From Bacillota bacterium (GTDB lineage Bacteria > Bacillota > Negativicutes > Sporomusales > UBA7701): a DNA stretch of 17,897 nucleotides. Under the pieces are notes generated by a model. That model saw only the letters and a program-made list of their open reading frames with translations, did no database searches and was not told the origin of the DNA. The position numbers and the translations under genes were made by a program. The stretch is from assembly GCA_023415075.1 (NCBI GenBank), contig JAEZLU010000135.1, positions 1-17,897 on the forward strand, read 5' to 3'. Below, in pieces: positions 14,422-17,897 of this stretch (position 1 is its first letter; each line of letters opens with the position of its first letter).

Positions 14422-15021
14422 TTACTTGGGAATATCCTTGCGCCTCTGAGTGATAACGGAGTCAATTAAGCCGTATTCGGTGGCCTGCTCGCTGGACATG
14501 AAGAAATCCCGTTCCATATCTCTCTGGATCTTCTCAAGCGGTTGGCCGGTATGACGTACCATGATCTCATTGCCGATTTCCCGCAGGCGCAGAATCTCCC
14601 TGGCGTGGATTTCAATGTCGGTAGCCTGACCTCTGGCCCCACCGTGGGGCTGATGGATCATGATCCGGGCATACGGCAGGGCATAGCGCTTGCCCTTGGC
14701 GCCGGCGGCCAGTAACAGGGCGCCCGCGCTGGCGGCCAGACCAAGGCAAATGGTCGAAACATCCGGCTTGATATACTGCATGGTGTCGTAGATGGCCAGA
14801 CCGGCCGTCACTACACCGCCGGGGCTGTTGATATAAAGATGGATGTCTTTGTCGGGATCCTCAGATTCCAGGAAAAGCATCTGGGCGATTATCAGGTTGG
14901 CCACATTATCGTCGATGGGCCCACCGAGAAATACTATGCGGTCTTTCAACAGGCGGGAATATATATCATAAGCCCGCTCGCCGCGGTTGGACTGTTCTAC
15001 AACTATAGGCACGAAATTCAT
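14422..15021 (-). CDS. clpP: ATP-dependent Clp protease proteolytic subunit ClpP
   Basis: Serine peptidase that forms the 14-subunit chamber served by ClpX and other Clp ATPases. 199 aa. The catalytic triad is complete: S98 (LAASAGA), H123 (MIHQPHGG) and D172 (ERDFF). The N-terminal residues MNFVPIVVEQSNRGERAYDI are the usual processed and gating region. GAGGTG stands 7 nt before the ATG. It lies between tig (52 nt upstream) and clpX (12 nt downstream), an order known from clostridia and proteobacteria but not Bacillus, where clpP is elsewhere. Confidence 0.97.
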   Translation of the reverse strand: MNFVPIVVEQSNRGERAYDIYSRLLKDRIVFLGGPIDDNVANLIIAQMLFLESEDPDKDIHLYINSPGGVVTAGLAIYDTMQYIKPDVSTICLGLAASAGALLLAAGAKGKRYALPYARIMIHQPHGGARGQATDIEIHAREILRLREIGNEIMVRHTGQPLEKIQRDMERDFFMSSEQATEYGLIDSVITQRRKDIPK

Positions 15022-15073
15022 CTGAATACACCTCGAAAAATATATACTATTTTATGTGGCGGCCGGCCGTTTG

Positions 15074-16363
15074 CTATTCGGCGACCGCGTTGTCGATAAT
15101 CAAATTGGCGGCCTTCTTGCGAAGCACCGATTTTGCCAGGGCCTCCAGCCGGCCCTCCTTGAGGATAATCTTACGTACCTCGTCCACCGGCGCCTGATAG
15201 CCGGCAGCCATGGCAGCCACTTCCCCCTCGAGATCGGCCGGTGTGGCCTCAAGGTTCTCGGCCTTGGCCACCGCCTCCAGCAACAGGTCGGCCTTCACGC
15301 TCTCGAGGGCCGTCTCGTGATAATTGGCCCGCAGGGCACCGATCTCGTTCTTGGTGATCTCCAGGTACTTGGCGAGGCTGAGGCCGCGGTTCTGGAGATT
15401 GATATCCATATCCCGCAGCATATTGTCGATTTCGCTCTCCACCATCACCGGCGGAATATCCAGCGAACAGTTGTCCACCGCCGCCTTGATTACGGCGGCG
15501 CGGAATTCGCGGTCCGCCTTATCTTCTGCAGCCTGTTTTAATTTATTCTCTATATCGGCCTTTAATTCCTCTACCGTATCAAACTCGCCGACCTCTTTCA
15601 CGAAGTCGTTGTCGACGGTCGGAATTTCCTTGCGCTTAACGTCGATCACCTTGACCTTGAACTCGGCGTCCTTGCCGGCCAGTTCGGGTACACCATAGTC
15701 GGCCGGGAACGCCACCTTCAAGTCGCGCTCCTCGTCGGCCTTGGCGCCGATGAGCTGATCCTCGAAGCCGGGAATAAAGCTGCCGGAGCCGATCTCCAGC
15801 GGGTAGCCCTTGCCTTCGCCGCCCTTGAAGGGGATGCCGTCGATAAAGCCGGCAAAATCGATGATAGCGAAATCGCCCTTGGCAAGGGCCGCACCTTCGG
15901 CGACCACCATCTTGGCGTGGCGGTTCTGCAGCGTCTCAATCTGTTTATCGACCTCTTCAGCCTCCACCTTAACCGGGGCTTTGGCCACCTTAAGACCCTT
16001 GTACTCGCCGAGGGTAATCTCCGGCTTGGCGACAACCGTCGCCTTGAACACCAGCGGCTGATCCTCGGCCAGCGTTACCACCTCGATCTCGGGGCGGGCC
16101 ACCGGCTCAATATTCTGCTCGGTCAGCGCCTCGGCATAAGCGGGGCCGGCCAGAATCTCGAAAGCCTCATCTAAAAGAGCCTCTTTGCCGAGGCGAATCT
16201 CCAGAATCTTGCGCGGCACTTTACCTTTGCGGAAACCGGGGATGTTGACCTGCGCAGCCAGTTTATGATAAGCCTTATCGACCGCCTTGGCCACCTCGGG
16301 CTGGGGAACCTCGACCGTCAGCGCTGTTTTGTGGGCGTCGATCTTTTCTGCCGTAACTTTCAT
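15074..16363 (-). CDS. tig: Trigger factor, ribosome-bound chaperone and prolyl isomerase
   Basis: First chaperone met by nascent chains at the ribosome exit tunnel. 429 aa, full length. The N-terminal ribosome-docking domain carries the signature GFRKGKVPR (43-51). The FKBP-type prolyl isomerase domain spans about 160-245 (GDFAIIDFAGF, then GSGSFIPGFEDQLIG). The helical C-terminal chaperone domain follows to the end. AAGGAGG lies 10 nt upstream of the ATG. A sigma-A-like promoter (16454-16483) and two small hairpins lie in the leader. It heads the tig-clpP-clpX unit. Confidence 0.97.
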   Translation of the reverse strand: MKVTAEKIDAHKTALTVEVPQPEVAKAVDKAYHKLAAQVNIPGFRKGKVPRKILEIRLGKEALLDEAFEILAGPAYAEALTEQNIEPVARPEIEVVTLAEDQPLVFKATVVAKPEITLGEYKGLKVAKAPVKVEAEEVDKQIETLQNRHAKMVVAEGAALAKGDFAIIDFAGFIDGIPFKGGEGKGYPLEIGSGSFIPGFEDQLIGAKADEERDLKVAFPADYGVPELAGKDAEFKVKVIDVKRKEIPTVDNDFVKEVGEFDTVEELKADIENKLKQAAEDKADREFRAAVIKAAVDNCSLDIPPVMVESEIDNMLRDMDINLQNRGLSLAKYLEITKNEIGALRANYHETALESVKADLLLEAVAKAENLEATPADLEGEVAAMAAGYQAPVDEVRKIILKEGRLEALAKSVLRKKAANLIIDNAVAE

Positions 16364-16395
16364 GAATGCGTAGCCTCCTTATTTAATTACCCATC

Positions 16396-16448
16396 CTGGC
16401 ATAGTATTGCCAGTAATGAGGCAAATCCTCACGGGAATTACGCCGTGA
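16396..16448 (-). other. Two hairpins in the tig leader
   Basis: In the roughly 85-nt leader on the minus strand, TCACGG (16448-16443) pairs with CCGTGA (16434-16429), and CTGGCA (16413-16408) pairs with TGCCAG (16401-16396), six bp each. Neither is followed by a T-run, so they are not terminators. They may stabilise the message or take part in control; this is inference. Confidence 0.4.
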
Positions 16449-16453
16449 ATTAT

Positions 16454-16483
16454 ATGATAACATAATTATGAAGGAAAAATCAA
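16454..16483 (-). promoter_or_regulatory. Sigma-A-like promoter of tig-clpP-clpX
   Basis: On the minus strand TTGATT (16483-16478), 18 nt, TATCAT (16459-16454), in an AT-rich patch between the tRNA terminator and tig. An overlapping perfect TATAAT lies 5 nt further on but lacks a matching -35. Confidence 0.65.
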
Positions 16484-16580
16484 GCCGAAAGGCTGTCGCT
16501 CGCCGCCTGCCCGCCCCAGCCGCCGGCTGACGGACTCCGACGCAAAGAACCCCCGGACGGCCCCGTACAGCCAAGGCCGC

Positions 16581-16636
16581 AAAAAAAGTCGAAAAATAAA
16601 TGTGAAAGCCCCGGACTATTCGTCCGGGGCTTTCAC
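16581..16636 (-). terminator. Terminator of the tRNA-Gly gene
   Basis: On the minus strand a perfect 15-bp stem, GTGAAAGCCCCGGAC with GTCCGGGGCTTTCAC (16636-16622 and 16616-16602), 5-nt loop, followed by a T-rich run that includes TTTATTTTT and seven T (to 16581). It begins 2 nt after the CCA end of the tRNA. Confidence 0.88.
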
Positions 16637-16638
16637 TG

Positions 16639-16713
16639 TGGAGCGGAAAACGAGATTCGAACTCGCGACCCTCGCCTTGGCAAGGCGATGCTCTACCACT
16701 GAGCTACTTCCGC
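16639..16713 (-). tRNA. tRNA-Gly (anticodon GCC)
   Basis: 75 nt including an encoded CCA. The acceptor arm GCGGAAG pairs with TTTCCGC (last pair G-U), the discriminator is T, the D-arm contains AGCTCAGTGGTAGAGC, the anticodon stem is TCGCC/GGCGA around the loop TTGCCAA (anticodon GCC), and the T-arm is GCGAG-TTCGAAT-CTCGT. All arms fold without mismatch except G-U pairs. It stands alone between its own promoter and terminator. Confidence 0.97.
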
Positions 16714-16736
16714 ATTTGCTTAACGCGACAAGGGTT

Positions 16737-16765
16737 ATTATAAAGGATTTTTCCCGAGTTGTCAA
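16737..16765 (-). promoter_or_regulatory. Consensus sigma-A promoter of tRNA-Gly
   Basis: On the minus strand TTGACA (16765-16760), exactly 17 nt, TATAAT (16742-16737): a full match to both consensus hexamers. Transcription would begin about 15-20 nt before the mature tRNA. Confidence 0.92.
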
Positions 16766-16837
16766 CATAACGGCCAGGAAAAAAATCTGGCAAAAACAAA
16801 GCCCGGTCTGGCTTGCCTGTCCTCCCCCTCCGGCCTA

Positions 16838-16867
16838 TGCACACCGGGAAAACTGGTAGCATATTAT
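16838..16867 (+). promoter_or_regulatory. Candidate promoter of the radical SAM gene
   Basis: TGCACA (16838-16843), 18 nt, TATTAT (16862-16867). The -10 has five of six matches and the -35 four of six. It lies 29 nt before the start codon, leaving a short leader with the ribosome-binding site. Confidence 0.4.
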
Positions 16868-16883
16868 GTACCAAATCGTGCAG

Positions 16884-16889
16884 AGGAGG
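16884..16889 (+). promoter_or_regulatory. Ribosome-binding site that fixes a TTG start
   Basis: AGGAGG within GAGGAGGAG, 7 nt before the TTG at 16897. There is no ATG or GTG in frame near the N-terminus, so this strong site decides the start of the radical SAM protein. Confidence 0.8.
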
Positions 16890-16896
16890 AGTTTTA

Positions 16897-17897
16897 TTGT
16901 ATTATCGCCTTCAGGATTGCTGCAAGCTGGTGTCTGGCGCCCGCCGGGGGGCCATCTACAACCTGCAGAGCGGCAAAGTCCTCTCAATAAACCAGGGGGC
17001 CCTCCAGCTTCTCCTGGCCTGCCAACAAGGGCCCCTGGAAGACATCGTCGACATCAATTCGCCGGAAGACAAATTATTCGTCGACTTCCTGCAACGGCTC
17101 ACTGAACTCGGCCTCGGCTCCCTCTACCTTCAGAAACCGGCCTCGTCCCCGGCCGAGGAGGCCGAAGAAGCGCCGCCCAAGCTCGACTTTCTCTGGCTCG
17201 AGCTCACCTCCGGCTGCAACAACAGATGCCTGCACTGCTATGCCACCAGCGGTCCCTGCGCCGACTGCGACGCCGTCCCCCATGAACGCTGGCTGAGTCT
17301 CATCGCCGAAGCCAGGGCCGCCGGCGCCGGTGCCATCCAGCTCATCGGCGGCGAGCCCCTCCTCTACCCCCGCTGGCGGGAACTTGTCGACAAAGCCCGG
17401 GCCGAAGGCTTCGACTTCATCGAAATCTTCTCCAACGCCACCCTGATAACCGACGACGACATCGAATTCTTCAAGCAGCGCGGCGTCAACATCGCCACAA
17501 CCATCTACGCGGCCTGCCCGGAAATCCACGACCGGGTAACCCTTCATCCCGGCAGCTTCGCCAAAACCATGGCCGCCGTCGACAAAATTCTCGCCGCCAA
17601 AATCCCGCTCCGCATCGCCTCCATCGTCATGAAAGCCAACGAAACCGAAGCCCAAAATATCATGGACCTCTGCGGCAAGCTCGGCGTCGACGTCACGCCG
17701 CCCGACGTCGTCCGTCCCACCGGTCGCGGCGACGACAAGGAGCTCCTGCCCACCGCCTACCAAAAGCCGCCCATCGGGCCGCCCTTCTACACCGATCCGT
17801 TCACCTTCCAGAAGGCCCACTCCTGTCACAGCTGCCTGGTCGGCAAAATAGCCGTCACCGCCGGCGGCGACGTCATCCCCTGCATATTCGCCCGCAG
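16897..17897 (+). CDS. Radical SAM/SPASM protein with RRE-like N-terminus, 3' end outside the window
   Basis: Likely peptide-modifying radical S-adenosylmethionine enzyme of the RiPP-maturase type; 333 codons are visible and the end is cut off. Residues about 2-78 resemble a PqqD-like peptide-recognition (RRE) domain: GAIYNLQSGKVLSIN (18-32), a leucine-rich helix and a GLGSLYL strand. After an acidic, Ala-rich linker (about 81-95) comes the radical SAM barrel with C107-x3-C111-x2-C114, the 4Fe-4S site, and GGEP at 151-154, which binds SAM. A SPASM-type domain begins at C310-x2-C313 and runs to C329 (GGDVIPC), but its remaining cysteines lie outside. Two extra cysteines follow the cluster motif (C121, C124). 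It is divergent from tRNA-Gly and alone in orientation. I do not recognise the exact subfamily, substrate or modification (thioether, epimerisation or other), and no precursor gene lies upstream. Confidence 0.85.
   Translation, partial: MYYRLQDCCKLVSGARRGAIYNLQSGKVLSINQGALQLLLACQQGPLEDIVDINSPEDKLFVDFLQRLTELGLGSLYLQKPASSPAEEAEEAPPKLDFLWLELTSGCNNRCLHCYATSGPCADCDAVPHERWLSLIAEARAAGAGAIQLIGGEPLLYPRWRELVDKARAEGFDFIEIFSNATLITDDDIEFFKQRGVNIATTIYAACPEIHDRVTLHPGSFAKTMAAVDKILAAKIPLRIASIVMKANETEAQNIMDLCGKLGVDVTPPDVVRPTGRGDDKELLPTAYQKPPIGPPFYTDPFTFQKAHSCHSCLVGKIAVTAGGDVIPCIFAR

Noticed and set aside
11119..16500. CtsR or CIRCE heat-shock operators ahead of lon, clpX, clpP or tig
   Set aside because: I looked for the GGTCAAA-type direct repeat and the long CIRCE inverted repeat in each spacer and saw neither.
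16602..16859. A small plus-strand open frame that might have been a precursor peptide for the radical SAM protein
   Set aside because: It starts inside the tRNA terminator, runs through the tRNA and has no ribosome-binding site; its sequence is explained by RNA-gene and promoter constraints.
17074..17829. A 251-codon minus-strand open frame opposite the radical SAM gene
   Set aside because: Gly/Val/Asp-rich antisense shadow; the plus strand has the cluster cysteines, GGEP and SPASM start in one frame with a good ribosome-binding site.

Overview
The window looks like a stretch of core chromosome from a high-GC anaerobic Firmicute, most likely a sporulation-lineage member of the Negativicutes (Sporomusaceae-like). 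The grounds are the gene order tig-clpP-clpX-lonB-lon-engB, a LonB-type protease, a four-subunit ferredoxin-dependent 2-oxoacid oxidoreductase, a phosphate butyryltransferase and a siroheme-decarboxylase pair (alternative heme route). The taxon is an inference from gene content; no rRNA or other marker is present. Everything from base 1 to 16713 is read on the minus strand. Only the last gene (from 16897) is on the plus strand.

From right to left, in transcription order on the minus strand: a tRNA-Gly(GCC) has a consensus promoter and a strong abutting terminator. A proteostasis cluster follows. Trigger factor, ClpP and ClpX run together and end at a terminator. LonB then ends at its own terminator. 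Lon and the ribosome-assembly GTPase EngB overlap by 4 nt. Next come ahbA and ahbB, preceded by a structured leader, then ptb 1 nt after ahbB. After a probable terminator and a palindrome-overlapped promoter comes the korABCD operon for a 2-oxoacid:ferredoxin oxidoreductase. It is followed by a long-chain polyprenyl diphosphate synthase and a FadR-type GntR regulator, which ends in a strong terminator whose stem begins inside its last codons.

The left 1.3 kb holds a GlcD-type FAD-linked oxidase (3' end outside the window). The 397-nt gap between it and the regulator is not empty. In the same frame as glcD, directly upstream of it, lies a roughly 38-codon relic of the C-terminal part of an L-lactate permease. 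This suggests a former lactate-use locus (regulator, permease, oxidase) that lost its permease.

The right end holds, divergent from the tRNA, the first 333 codons of a radical SAM/SPASM protein with a PqqD-like (RRE-like) N-terminal region, the design of a peptide-modifying RiPP maturase. No precursor peptide is visible on its upstream side. The points most worth a second look are the lctP relic, the ahbA leader whose hairpin loop is complementary to the edge of the ahbA ribosome-binding site, the palindrome over the kor promoter, and the radical SAM gene. I see no insertion sequence, CRISPR array or phage gene.
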